From contig NZ_AP022577.1 of the NCBI RefSeq assembly GCF_010730955.1, positions 2,976,001-3,040,000 on the forward strand: a stretch of DNA of 64,000 bases. The letters run 5' to 3'. The notes beneath the pieces were generated by a model that saw only the letters and a program-made list of their open reading frames with translations, searched no databases and was not told where the DNA came from. The stretch is from Mycolicibacterium aubagnense (lineage in GTDB: Bacteria; Actinomycetota; Actinomycetes; Mycobacteriales; Mycobacteriaceae). Position numbers and translations under genes: made by a program. Of the stretch, positions 53,934-61,717 are shown in pieces; positions within the stretch are counted from its first letter, which is position 1; every line of letters starts with the position of its first letter.

Positions 53934-55304
53934 TTACGGACCATCCCCCTTCTGGTTGGGGGTCCGCTCAAGCGCCGCCAGGAGATCCGATTTCGGCACC
54001 CAGGCAAATTGCCGCCCAATCTTCAAGCGTTCCAACAGCCCCCGCCGCTCCAAGTCGTACAAGTCATTGCGCGCCGTCTGCTTCGACACCGAGTGATAGT
54101 TCATATGCGACTCAGCGGTGTAGTAGTTGGACGAGTCCCGAGCAGCAGACTGCAACAGCGCTGCCTGGCGATGATTAAATCCTCCGAGGCCACCAGCCAG
54201 TAGCGACCGTGCATGTTGCAACTCGAGAGCCTTCTTGTGCAGGTACCCATCGAGCGAGAGCAGCGCCCGGCGGATGACCTCGAGGTGATAGATCAAGAAG
54301 TAGGTGAGATCCCCGTCGTCTTGTTCGGTGTAGACGAAGGACCGCGCATACCTGGATGGCGCATCCTTCAGAATCAGCGAGATGGCGAGATGCTCCGTGA
54401 GCCAATAGCCTTGTTTGAGCATGCTCCAGTAGAAGAGAGCGCGCGCGGTGCGACCGTTCCCATCCTCGAAGTAGTGGTCGTAGCCAGCCATAAAGTGAAC
54501 CGTCAGCGCACGGACCACCGGAGGCACATACGGCATCGAGACCGGGTCTGCATTTGCGAAGTCGCACAACGCTTTTAGGCGACCCGGCAATTGATCTAGC
54601 GGGGGCGGCTGATGCAGCAACTCATCGTCTTCATCGAGAATCTTGACTCGGTCAGCCGGATCAGCGTTGGACTGAATTCGTCCAGCAGCTGAGGGATCAT
54701 CAAGCGTGCCGTCAGTTACGATCCGATGCAATTCGCATATCCGCTCGGGTGTGAACGGTTGGTCTTTGACCTCACGCACGTATTGCATGGCCCGGTAGTT
54801 GTTGAGAATCATTTGTTGGCTGCGGTTTTTTGGCTCCTCCTGGTAGTTCAGCATCCGGCGAGCTTCCTTGCGAGTTGTGGATGCCCCCTCAAGTTGGCTG
54901 GAGCTGATCGCCTCCTCGATCAAAGACTGAACGACGTACCTGTCGCGCGACGCTCCCGATACGACGGCGTCAGGTAACGCAAGGTTTCCACTTGCGCGTT
55001 GTGCGACGTAGTCGAGCTCACGCAACACGGTGTCGGGCAACGTATAGCTGAACTGCCGACCATCGATCAGGTGCAGAGGTAACGGACGACGGTTGCCACG
55101 CCTCCGAAACTTGAGCCCAAGCCACCATTCCTCATGGGTTAGCCCCGCTGGCGGTTCCCTATACCTCAGCTTGTCCCATGCGAGGTATTCGTCGTCATCG
55201 CCGACATCGGCGAGCACCTCCAACAGCCGCTTCGGCCGCTCGGCAACCCTCTCCATGACGGCCGCAAAATCAGGCGGCGGCATCGGCATCTTCACAGCGA
55301 GCAT
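53934..55304 (-). CDS. Fic-domain AMP-transferase with N-terminal inhibitory helix and wHTH
   Basis: A 456-residue Fic protein. The catalytic loop is HYFEDGNGRTAR (277-288), a near match to HPFxDGNGRxxR with catalytic His277. The inhibitory motif SSQLEG (Ser135-Glu139-Gly140) N-terminal to the Fic core makes it class II, so it needs no separate antitoxin. A winged-helix domain (about 395-445) closes the chain. Fic enzymes usually AMPylate protein Tyr/Thr/Ser. The gene stands alone, is less GC-rich than its neighbours, lies next to two tRNA genes, and is boxed by 40-bp repeats and AAAGTCAAA boxes, with a dyad overlapping its ribosome site. It may be acquired and autoregulated (inference). Confidence 0.9.
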   Translation of the reverse strand: MLAVKMPMPPPDFAAVMERVAERPKRLLEVLADVGDDDEYLAWDKLRYREPPAGLTHEEWWLGLKFRRRGNRRPLPLHLIDGRQFSYTLPDTVLRELDYVAQRASGNLALPDAVVSGASRDRYVVQSLIEEAISSSQLEGASTTRKEARRMLNYQEEPKNRSQQMILNNYRAMQYVREVKDQPFTPERICELHRIVTDGTLDDPSAAGRIQSNADPADRVKILDEDDELLHQPPPLDQLPGRLKALCDFANADPVSMPYVPPVVRALTVHFMAGYDHYFEDGNGRTARALFYWSMLKQGYWLTEHLAISLILKDAPSRYARSFVYTEQDDGDLTYFLIYHLEVIRRALLSLDGYLHKKALELQHARSLLAGGLGGFNHRQAALLQSAARDSSNYYTAESHMNYHSVSKQTARNDLYDLERRGLLERLKIGRQFAWVPKSDLLAALERTPNQKGDGP

Positions 55305-55305
55305 C

Positions 55306-55347
55306 CTTTGGACTAGCCAAAGTCAAAATGGCTGACGTTTGACTTTT
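55306..55347. promoter_or_regulatory. Inner fic promoter operator cluster
   Basis: CTTTGG-actag-CCAAAG (55306-55322) directly upstream of the fic ATG, then AAAGTCAAA (55319-55327) and TTTGACTTT (55338-55346) as an inverted pair. Same box as in the flanking repeats; the first dyad would occlude the ribosome site. Confidence 0.8.
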
Positions 55348-55364
55348 CGACCAGCGTACGCGCG

Positions 55365-55404
55365 AAAGTCCAACCAAAGTCAAATTATCTTTGACTTTGA
55401 CTTT
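55365..55404. repeat. Right 40-bp fic-flanking repeat (AAAGTC boxes)
   Basis: AAAGTCCA (55365), AAAGTCAAA (55376-55384), then overlapping TTTGACTTT copies at 55390-55398 and 55396-55404. AAAGTCAAA-ttatc-TTTGACTTT forms an exact 9-bp dyad. Directly repeated with 53873-53912 (33/40). Confidence 0.85.
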
Positions 55405-55446
55405 CTAACGGCGCTGCGACGATCCGCGATAGCTCGGCCCGAAACG

Positions 55447-55482
55447 ACAACAGGCCCGAAGCTTCAGCTTCTGGCCTGTTGT
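55447..55482. terminator. Hairpin after tRNA-Arg
   Basis: ACAACAGGCC pairs with GGCCTGTTGT, with an inner GAAGC/GCTTC stem and a TTCA loop after a C/T mismatch. On the minus strand it follows tRNA-Arg by six bases. Confidence 0.75.
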
Positions 55483-55488
55483 TTGTTG

Positions 55489-55561
55489 TGCGCCCGAAGG
55501 GACTCGAACCCCTAACCTCCTGATCCGTAGTCAGGTGCTCTATCCATTGAGCTACGGGCGC
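55489..55561 (-). tRNA. tRNA-Arg(ACG)
   Basis: Minus strand, 73 nt: acceptor GCGCCCG/CGGGCGC, anticodon loop CTACGGA giving ACG (inosine at 34 after TadA), T-arm with GGTTCGAGTCC. Discriminator A. CCA is not encoded. Confidence 0.96.
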
Positions 55562-55588
55562 ATGGTTACAACTTATTAAGTTATGTGG

Positions 55589-55677
55589 CGGAGGCGAGAG
55601 GATTTGAACCTCCGGTCCCCTGTAAGGGGGACAACTCATTAGCAGTGAGTCCCATTCGGCCGCTCTGGCACGCCTCC
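55589..55677 (-). tRNA. tRNA-Ser(GCT)
   Basis: Minus strand, 89 nt: acceptor GGAGGCG/CGCCTCC, anticodon loop CTGCTAA giving GCU, and a long variable arm (CCCCCTTACAGGGG), as in class II tRNAs. CCA encoded at 55586-55588. Confidence 0.96.
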
Positions 55678-55803
55678 TGAACGATCCGAGGTTACCGGAC
55701 TCTTGCACCCCGGAACCGCCGAGGGCATACGGTACACAGTGAACACCGCGAAAGGCAAAGCGCGACGCCAGAGGGCCATCTGCCGGACACCTAGACTGTC
55801 CCG

Positions 55804-56862
55804 GTGACCGCCCGCCTGCGCCCCGAGATGGACGCTCTGCCCGCCTACACTCCCGGCCGCACCGTGCCCGGCGCCATCAAGATCGCCAGTAACGAGACCG
55901 TCGACGGACCGCTGCCCAGCGTGCGCGAAGCGATCGTCGCGGCGATGGACAACATCAACCGCTACCCGGACAACGGGTACGCGGCGCTGCGCGAGCGGCT
56001 GGCCAACTATGTCGGGTTCGCGCCCAACCAAATTTCGGTGGGCTGCGGGTCGGTGAGCCTGTGCCAACAGCTCATCCAGATCACCGCCTCGGTCGGCGAC
56101 GAAGTGCTGTTCGCCTGGCGCAGCTTCGAGATCTACCCGCTACAGGTCCGTACCGCCGGCGCAACACCAGTCCCGGTACCGCTCACCGATCACGTGCACG
56201 ACCTGGACGCCATGCTGGCCGCGATCACCGACCGCACCCGGCTCATCTTCGTCTGCAACCCCAACAACCCGACGTCGACGGTCGTCGACCCGGTCAAGCT
56301 GGCCGAGTTCGTCGCCAAAGTGCCGCCGCACATCCTGGTGGTCCTGGACGAGGCGTACGTCGAGTACGTTCGCGACGGCCTGCTGCCGGACAGCCTGACG
56401 CTGGTACGCAAGCACCCGAACGTCGTAGTTCTGCGCACCTTCTCGAAGGCCTACGGCCTGGCCGGACTGCGGATCGGCTACGCCGTCGCGCACGAGGACA
56501 TCGTCACGGCCCTGGGCAAGGTGTACGTGCCGTTCACCGCGACCAGCGTCAGCCAGGCGGCGGCCGTCGCTTGCCTGGATGCCGCCGACGAGCTGCTGGC
56601 CCGCACCGATGCCGTGGTGGCCGAACGCTCCCGCGTGAGCTCCGCATTGCGGGACGCCGGCTTCGAACTCCCCGACTCGCAGGCCAACTTCGTCTGGCTG
56701 CCCTTGAGCCCGGCGGACACCGTCGACTTCGTCGACGCCGCTGCCGACAACAAATTGCTGGTCCGGCCCTATGGCCAGGAGGGTGTGCGCGTCACCGTCA
56801 CGGTGCCGCAGGAGAACGACCTGTTCCTGGACTTCGCCGTCAGTTGGCGCGGCGGCCGGTAA
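55804..56862 (+). CDS. hisC2: Histidinol-phosphate/aromatic aminotransferase (HisC2-like)
   Basis: A 352-residue fold-type I PLP aminotransferase like Rv3772. The PLP lysine is Lys215 (TFSKAYGLAG), with NPNNPT (152-157), DEAY (182-185) and SVGCGSVSL binding the cofactor. Family members act on histidinol phosphate or aromatic amino acids; here there is no his operon, which favours aromatic amino acid transfer and fits with tyrA elsewhere in the window (inference). GTG start 55804. The order hisC2, Rv3773c-like, echA21 matches M. tuberculosis. Overlaps the convergent gene by 23 bp. Confidence 0.9.
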   Translation: MTARLRPEMDALPAYTPGRTVPGAIKIASNETVDGPLPSVREAIVAAMDNINRYPDNGYAALRERLANYVGFAPNQISVGCGSVSLCQQLIQITASVGDEVLFAWRSFEIYPLQVRTAGATPVPVPLTDHVHDLDAMLAAITDRTRLIFVCNPNNPTSTVVDPVKLAEFVAKVPPHILVVLDEAYVEYVRDGLLPDSLTLVRKHPNVVVLRTFSKAYGLAGLRIGYAVAHEDIVTALGKVYVPFTATSVSQAAAVACLDAADELLARTDAVVAERSRVSSALRDAGFELPDSQANFVWLPLSPADTVDFVDAAADNKLLVRPYGQEGVRVTVTVPQENDLFLDFAVSWRGGR

Positions 56863-57394
56863 AGCCGATCAATTGAGCCAGCGGGCCGGCGTCTGCGGGG
56901 ACCTCGACGGGATCGTCGAACCCGACCGCGGCGCGAGCCGCCGGGCTGACGGCAGCCCGGGTCAGGCCGAGGACGTACTCGGCCAGGTCGTCGGAGGCAT
57001 TCACCTGGCGGCCGACCGCCGTCGCGTAGTCCCACGCGTGCACCAGAAATTCCAGCGGCAGGATGCCGGCAATCTGCAGGGCGGGCATCTCCCCTGGCCC
57101 CGCCGTCACGGTGCCGTCGAGACCCCTGGCGCGCCACGCGGCAAGTGCCGGCCGCGCCGCGGCGCTCACCTGGTCGACGATTGGCGCGCCGGCATCGCGA
57201 TCGGGCAATTGCGCGCCCGCGATCCCACCGATCACCGTGATCGAGTTCATCAGGTGATCAGTGAGGGCCGCCACATCGAACTCGCGGCATGGTGTCTGCC
57301 GCACTGCGTCGTCGGGCCCCAGACCTGAGAGCACCTGTTCGAGAACATCCAGACTGGCCTCGCCGGCCTCGATCACATCGGACGGAATGGTCAT
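56840..57394 (-). CDS. TIGR03086-type metal-binding protein (Rv3773c-like)
   Basis: A 184-residue protein of the DinB-like/mycothiol-dependent maleylpyruvate isomerase N-terminal family (TIGR03086 group). The bundle and likely metal ligands are in CREFDVAALTDHLMNSI and EFLVHAWDYATAVGR, each with a His. The C-terminal half is shorter than in full isomerases. Function unknown; relatives are mycothiol-dependent enzymes, and mycothiol is the main thiol in this group. It ends inside hisC2 on the opposite strand (23-bp overlap). Confidence 0.82.
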   Translation of the reverse strand: MTIPSDVIEAGEASLDVLEQVLSGLGPDDAVRQTPCREFDVAALTDHLMNSITVIGGIAGAQLPDRDAGAPIVDQVSAAARPALAAWRARGLDGTVTAGPGEMPALQIAGILPLEFLVHAWDYATAVGRQVNASDDLAEYVLGLTRAAVSPAARAAVGFDDPVEVPADAGPLAQLIGFTGRRAN

Positions 57395-57438
57395 AGGCGA
57401 GACGCTACGCCCAGGTTCACCCGCTAGCCTTCCGATTC

Positions 57439-58263
57439 ATGGGTGCTACCTACGAATCTCTAACCGTTGAGGTCAATGATCACGTCGCACAGGTGACGCT
57501 GACCGGCCCCGGCAAGGGCAACGCCATGGGCCCGGCCTTCTGGGCCGAGCTGCCGGTGGCCTTCGCCGCGCTCGACGCCGACCCGGATGTGCGGGCCATC
57601 GTGCTCACCGGATCAGGCCGCAACTTCAGCTACGGCCTCGATCTGGCCGCGATGGGCGGCACCCTGACGCCGATGATGGCCGACGGGGCGCTGGCCAAGG
57701 AGCGTGCCGATTTTCATACCAAGCTGCGGGCCATGCAGCAAGCGATCACCGCGGTCGCCGACTGTCGCACCCCGACCATCGCCTCTGTTCAGGGCTGGTG
57801 CATCGGCGGCGGCGTCGACCTGATCTCGGCGGTCGACATCCGCTACGCCAGCGCCGACGCGAAGTTCTCGGTGCGTGAGGTCAAGCTGGCCATCGTCGCC
57901 GACGTGGGCTCGCTGGCCCGGTTGCCGCTGATCCTGAACGACGGGCATCTGCGCGAATTGGCGTTGACGGGCAAGGACATCGACGCGGCACGCGCCGAGA
58001 AGATCGGTCTGGTGAACGACGTCTTCGCCGACGCCGAGGCGTCCCTGGCCGCCGCTCACGAGACCGCCCGCGAGATCGCCGCCAACCCGCCGTTGACCGT
58101 CCGCGGCGTCAAGGATGTGCTGGACGAGCAACGCACGGAACAGGTTTCGGCCAGCCTGCGATATGTCGCAGCGTGGAACTCGGCGTTCATCGCGTCGAAG
58201 GATCTGACCGAAGGCATCACCGCGATGTTCGAAAAGCGGCCGCCGCAGTTCAAGGGCGAGTAG
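57439..58263 (+). CDS. echA21: Enoyl-CoA hydratase/isomerase (EchA21-like)
   Basis: A 274-residue crotonase-fold protein. The oxyanion segments are GRNFSYGLDLAAMGG and SVQGWCIGGGVDLI; the catalytic-acid region SADAKFSVREVKLAIVADVGSLARLP ends with Asp rather than the hydratase Glu, as in some delta(3,5)-delta(2,4)-dienoyl-CoA isomerases, so isomerase activity is possible. The order matches Rv3774. ATG 57439. The uppP gene begins 12 bp after the stop, so co-transcription is likely. Confidence 0.88.
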   Translation: MGATYESLTVEVNDHVAQVTLTGPGKGNAMGPAFWAELPVAFAALDADPDVRAIVLTGSGRNFSYGLDLAAMGGTLTPMMADGALAKERADFHTKLRAMQQAITAVADCRTPTIASVQGWCIGGGVDLISAVDIRYASADAKFSVREVKLAIVADVGSLARLPLILNDGHLRELALTGKDIDAARAEKIGLVNDVFADAEASLAAAHETAREIAANPPLTVRGVKDVLDEQRTEQVSASLRYVAAWNSAFIASKDLTEGITAMFEKRPPQFKGE

Positions 58264-58274
58264 GGCGAACCACC

Positions 58275-59171
58275 GTGAGCCTCAACTACATCGAAGCAAT
58301 TGTCGTCGGCGCCTTCCAGGGCGTCACCGAGCTGTTCCCGGTGTCGAGCCTGGGCCACTCGATCCTGGTGCCGGCCCTGGTCGGTGGCCAGTGGGCCCAG
58401 GACTTGAGCATGACCGCCGAGAAATCGCCGTACCTGGCGTTCCTGGTCGCCGTGCACGTCGCGACCGCGGTCGCACTGCTCGTGTTCTTCTGGCGGGACT
58501 GGGTCGCGGTGATCGGCGGGTTGATCACGTCGATCAAGAACCGGCGGGTCAGCACCTCCGCCGAGCGCCTCGCGTGGCTGCTGATCCTGTCCACCATCCC
58601 CGTCGGAATCGCGGGCTTGGCGCTGGATCATGCGCTGCGCACGACGTTGGGCAAACCGGTGCCGGCAGCGGCGTTCCTGGCCATCAACGGCGTCGTTCTC
58701 TTTGTGGGCGAACGCCTTCGGCGTCGCACGGCCTCAGCGGTACCCGCTGCTGCGCACTCCGAAGGACTCAACGAATCCGACGAACGGCTGGCCCGGCTAC
58801 CCATCCCGGAGGCCATGGGCATCGGTGCCGCGCAGATACTCGCGCTGTTGCCCGGCATCAGCCGCTCGGGCGCGACCATGGTCGCCGGCGTGCTGCGCGG
58901 ACTGTCCCACGAAGACGCCGCACGGTTCTCGTTCCTGTTGGCGACCCCGGTGATCCTGGCCGCCGGCGCATTGAAGATTCCGGAGCTGTTCGGCCCGGCC
59001 GGCGACGGCATCGGCGGCCAGGTGCTGGCCGGTAGTGCCGCCGCGTTCATCGCGGCGTATCTGTCGGTGCGGTTCCTGGTGAAGTACTTCGAAACCCGCA
59101 CGCTCACACCGTTCGCGATTTATTGCTTGGTGGCCGGCCTGGGCAGTTTGGCCTGGCTGACCCTGCACTGA
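58275..59171 (+). CDS. uppP: Undecaprenyl-diphosphatase
   Basis: A 298-residue UppP/BacA membrane phosphatase that recycles undecaprenyl (in mycobacteria, decaprenyl) diphosphate for cell-wall synthesis. GVTELFPVSSLGH (residues 16-28; Glu19, Ser24) and PGISRSGAT (193-201; Arg198) are the two catalytic motifs. About eight helices are visible. GTG 58275 follows echA21 by 12 bp. This is the BacA-phosphatase family, unrelated to the BacA-like ABC transporter at 22865. Confidence 0.94.
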   Translation: MSLNYIEAIVVGAFQGVTELFPVSSLGHSILVPALVGGQWAQDLSMTAEKSPYLAFLVAVHVATAVALLVFFWRDWVAVIGGLITSIKNRRVSTSAERLAWLLILSTIPVGIAGLALDHALRTTLGKPVPAAAFLAINGVVLFVGERLRRRTASAVPAAAHSEGLNESDERLARLPIPEAMGIGAAQILALLPGISRSGATMVAGVLRGLSHEDAARFSFLLATPVILAAGALKIPELFGPAGDGIGGQVLAGSAAAFIAAYLSVRFLVKYFETRTLTPFAIYCLVAGLGSLAWLTLH

Positions 59172-59201
59172 GCGCGGGCGATCTCTTCGCCTGACGACGA
59201 C

Positions 59202-59259
59202 ATTGCCGTGGGCTGTAACCCGGCTGCCTATCTGTTAGTGGCAGCCAGCCCACGGCAAT
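59202..59259. repeat. Two-tier hairpin between uppP and lipoprotein gene
   Basis: ATTGCCGTGGGCTG (59202-59215) pairs exactly with CAGCCCACGGCAAT (59246-59259). Within it GGCTGCC (59222-59228) pairs with GGCAGCC (59240-59246). It could be the uppP terminator or a structured leader of the next gene. Confidence 0.7.
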
Positions 59260-59285
59260 TCGTCTCAAGGTGAAAGAAATCCGAA

Positions 59286-59918
59286 GTGCCCCAACTCAAT
59301 CACGTGCGCATCGCCACCATCGCGGTCGCGGGTATCGGCCTTACCTACCTCGCCGCCTGCTCCCGCGTCGATGCCGCCAAGCCCCTGCCCACTCTCACCA
59401 CCTCCACCTCGCCGCCCGCAGCCGCCAAGCTGACCAGCGCGGACTTCATGTCCGTGTGCCAGGGCGCAACCCAATCACGCGCCACCGGCTACAACCCGGA
59501 TGCGCTGTCCCACAAGACGATTCTGTTCATCCCGCTGAATCACGGACTCGTCGAGGACACCAGCACGCTGCCGTCCGACTGGACAGTGCAGTTCGACGCG
59601 AACCGCGACACCTACGCCGCCATCGACACCGTCGTGTGCGTTGAAACGAAAGACGAGCAGTCCGTCAAGGAATGCACCGGTTACGAGGACAACGGGCACT
59701 CCACTGCGAACAAGGTCGACCTGCGCGCCACCACCTACACCATCACGGTCCGGGTGGCCACCACCGGCAAGGAGCTCGCGACTACGGAGCTGTCCGGCAC
59801 GGACACCACGTGTCCGATGTTCATGTCTTTCGACGACGACACGCAGACCAAGCCGTACAACGTGCCGCCCCCGAAGGACGACCTGATCGCCTTCATCAAG
59901 CAGTTCGTTCAGGCCTGA
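59286..59918 (+). CDS. Putative lipoprotein, unknown
   Basis: A 210-residue exported protein I do not recognise. The N-terminus has a hydrophobic signal and a lipobox LAAC (Cys25). A Thr/Ser/Pro-rich spacer (about 33-47) leads to a domain with four further cysteines (VCQGATQSRATGY, VVCVETKDE, ECTGYED, TTCPMF) that may form two disulfides. It ends with DDLIAFIKQFVQA. GTG 59286 has AAGGTGAAAG about ten bases upstream. A small secreted protein gene follows 52 bp later and may be co-transcribed. Confidence 0.78.
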   Translation: MPQLNHVRIATIAVAGIGLTYLAACSRVDAAKPLPTLTTSTSPPAAAKLTSADFMSVCQGATQSRATGYNPDALSHKTILFIPLNHGLVEDTSTLPSDWTVQFDANRDTYAAIDTVVCVETKDEQSVKECTGYEDNGHSTANKVDLRATTYTITVRVATTGKELATTELSGTDTTCPMFMSFDDDTQTKPYNVPPPKDDLIAFIKQFVQA

Positions 59919-59970
59919 CGCCGACATCCTCTGCAGCCCAACCGCGCTGTCGCGCAATCGGAGTATTCGC

Positions 59971-60282
59971 ATGCCCACAATCAGCCAGGCGGTCGGCATC
60001 GTTGCCGCGGGCGCCCTCATCGCCGCGGCAACTGCCGTGACCGCAATGGCGGGTGCCGTTGGCGGTCCCGGCGGCTTCGGCAACGCTCAAGACACCATCA
60101 ATGCGCTTCAGGCGCAAGGCTTCAACGTCCTCATCAACGGCGCCGTGGTCTATCCCCTGTCGGGATGCAAGGTCCTCGGAATCGAGGGCCTGCGCAACGA
60201 CAACATCGACGGCTCCGGTGCCATCATCGACCGCACGAAAATGACCACGGTATGGGTGGACATCTCCTGTAAAGGCGGCTAG
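59971..60282 (+). CDS. Small secreted protein, unknown
   Basis: A 103-residue exported protein typical of mycobacterial small secreted families. A signal peptide (about 1-27) ends TAMAGA. The mature domain NAQDTINALQAQGFNVLING contains two cysteines (LSGCKVLG and ISCKGG), which probably pair. No function is known to me. The stop shares CTAG with the convergent desaturase-like gene. Follows the lipoprotein gene on the same strand. Confidence 0.8.
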   Translation: MPTISQAVGIVAAGALIAAATAVTAMAGAVGGPGGFGNAQDTINALQAQGFNVLINGAVVYPLSGCKVLGIEGLRNDNIDGSGAIIDRTKMTTVWVDISCKGG

Positions 60283-60947
60283 TTCAGGGTCCCGTGCAGA
60301 TTCTTCGCCGTCGGGCTCGTCTCGACCGACGCGGGATCCGGGTAGGTGCCGAGCACCCGGTCGGACGTGCCCGACGTGGTGACCGAGAACCAGTAGTGCT
60401 CATTCTTGAAGTGGTGCAACCGATGTCCGCGCCACACCGCTCTGTACAACGTCGTCCGCGGCTTGTAGTCGGTGTGCACGAGGTAGTGAATCCACTCGTA
60501 GGTCATGAGGATCAGCGACTCGACCACGACGAACGACAGCGTGGCCGATACGGGCACGCCGACCGCAGCGCCGATGCCCAGCGGCAGCGCCACAATCGCC
60601 AGGATCAGCCATGGCAGCGTCGGCGTCGGAATGAACACCAGGTCGACGTCGCGCGGGTCCGCGTGGTGTCGGCGATGGTCGCGCGCGACGAGCGTGTCCA
60701 CGGTGATCCGCCCCAGCTTCCGCGGCCGCCAGTGCAGGATGAAAACGTGAATCACCCACTCCACGAACGGAAATAGCAGCACCAGCGCCAGCGGGGCCCA
60801 CAGGTCGGCCAGACTGATGCCACCGACCACCACGCGGGCGACGGCCGCCCCGACCACCAGCGCCAGAATCATCCACGGCGTCGGGTGCCGCCAGAACTCG
60901 CGGGCTGCCTGGCCGAGCGTCACGCCTCGGGTACCGGTGGTCGTCAC
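60279..60947 (-). CDS. Sterol desaturase/fatty-acid hydroxylase-family protein
   Basis: A 222-residue membrane di-iron enzyme. Histidine clusters follow the family layout: HVFILHW, DHRRHH, IHYLVH and HRLHHFKNEHYWFSVT. About four helices are predicted. It likely hydroxylates or desaturates a lipid. The GTG start overlaps the gntR stop (GTGA), so the regulator and enzyme are coupled. No electron-transfer partner is adjacent. Confidence 0.88.
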   Translation of the reverse strand: MTTTGTRGVTLGQAAREFWRHPTPWMILALVVGAAVARVVVGGISLADLWAPLALVLLFPFVEWVIHVFILHWRPRKLGRITVDTLVARDHRRHHADPRDVDLVFIPTPTLPWLILAIVALPLGIGAAVGVPVSATLSFVVVESLILMTYEWIHYLVHTDYKPRTTLYRAVWRGHRLHHFKNEHYWFSVTTSGTSDRVLGTYPDPASVETSPTAKNLHGTLN

Positions 60948-61669
60948 TGCGCCTCCATCTGGTCGAGAAAATCCGTGAGTACCGCGGTGGCGCCACCGAG
61001 CACGACGGCCGCGGCCCGACGGGCTTTCGGCGCGGCGCCCGACGTCACTGCCGCCGCGAGCTTTCGGTAGGCGTCCACGGGTTCAGCGGCCGCAACGGCG
61101 TCGGCCACCACCGCGAGCATCGGCTCGTACACCCGGCGCATCCCGTTGAAGATCAATGTCATCGCGATCGAATCTGCCCCCACCACAAGACATTCCCAGA
61201 ACGTGAGCGCGGCGAGTTGCTGCTCGGCGCCGGTCTGCGCGCGCTCGATGTCCACGAGCGCCCGGGTCAGCGGTCCGGTGAGCCCCTCCGCCGAGCGCGC
61301 CGCGGCCCGCTCCGCGATCCACGGCCCGAGGTACTCGCGCACCTCCAGCACGCTGCGCACTACCGACGGATTGACCATCGCCCCCTCGGGCGCGTCGACC
61401 AGCAGATGCGGCAGCAGGTCGAGCCCACCGGTGCGCATGATGTCGTTGACGACGGCGCCGTCACCCTGCCGCACCTCGAGATGTCCGGACGCAACGAGGC
61501 GCTGGATCGCCTCACGCACCACGGGCCGTGAAACTCCCAGCACCTCCGCCAGTTTTCGCTCACTCGGCAGGCGCGAGCCCGGCGGCGGGGCGCCCGCGAC
61601 GAGCTGCTTGAGCAACTGGTCGTGCACCTCATCGGCAGCCGAGCGTCGCTTGATTGCCATCAGCTCCAT
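60944..61669 (-). CDS. GntR/FadR-family regulator
   Basis: A 241-residue regulator with an N-terminal winged helix (LPSERKLAEVLGVSRPVVREAIQRL, about 33-57) and a FadR-type helical FCD domain. A matching operator, TGGTATTACCA, lies 37 bp upstream of ATG 61669. Co-transcribed with a desaturase-family gene, so it probably senses a fatty-acid-like ligand and controls lipid hydroxylation or desaturation (inference). Confidence 0.9.
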   Translation of the reverse strand: MELMAIKRRSAADEVHDQLLKQLVAGAPPPGSRLPSERKLAEVLGVSRPVVREAIQRLVASGHLEVRQGDGAVVNDIMRTGGLDLLPHLLVDAPEGAMVNPSVVRSVLEVREYLGPWIAERAAARSAEGLTGPLTRALVDIERAQTGAEQQLAALTFWECLVVGADSIAMTLIFNGMRRVYEPMLAVVADAVAAAEPVDAYRKLAAAVTSGAAPKARRAAAVVLGGATAVLTDFLDQMEAQ

Positions 61670-61705
61670 GGCACGACCCTAACCTGATAGAGGTAAGAGG
61701 TCTAG

Positions 61706-61716
61706 TGGTATTACCA
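61706..61716. promoter_or_regulatory. FadR-type GntR operator
   Basis: TGGTATTACCA, an exact 5-bp dyad with a 1-base centre, fits the FadR-subfamily consensus T-n-G-T-n3-A-C-n-A. It sits in the 48-bp gap ahead of gntR. Confidence 0.85.
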
Positions 61717-61717
61717 A

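Noticed and set aside
53873..55404. AAAGTC repeats as a CRISPR array
   Set aside because: Boxes are 6-9 bp, irregularly spaced and inverted, with no uniform 30-40-bp spacers and no cas genes in the window.
55586..55677. tRNA genes as an integrase attachment site for fic
   Set aside because: The 40-bp repeats do not match either tRNA 3' end and no integrase gene is present, so a tRNA att site is not supported.
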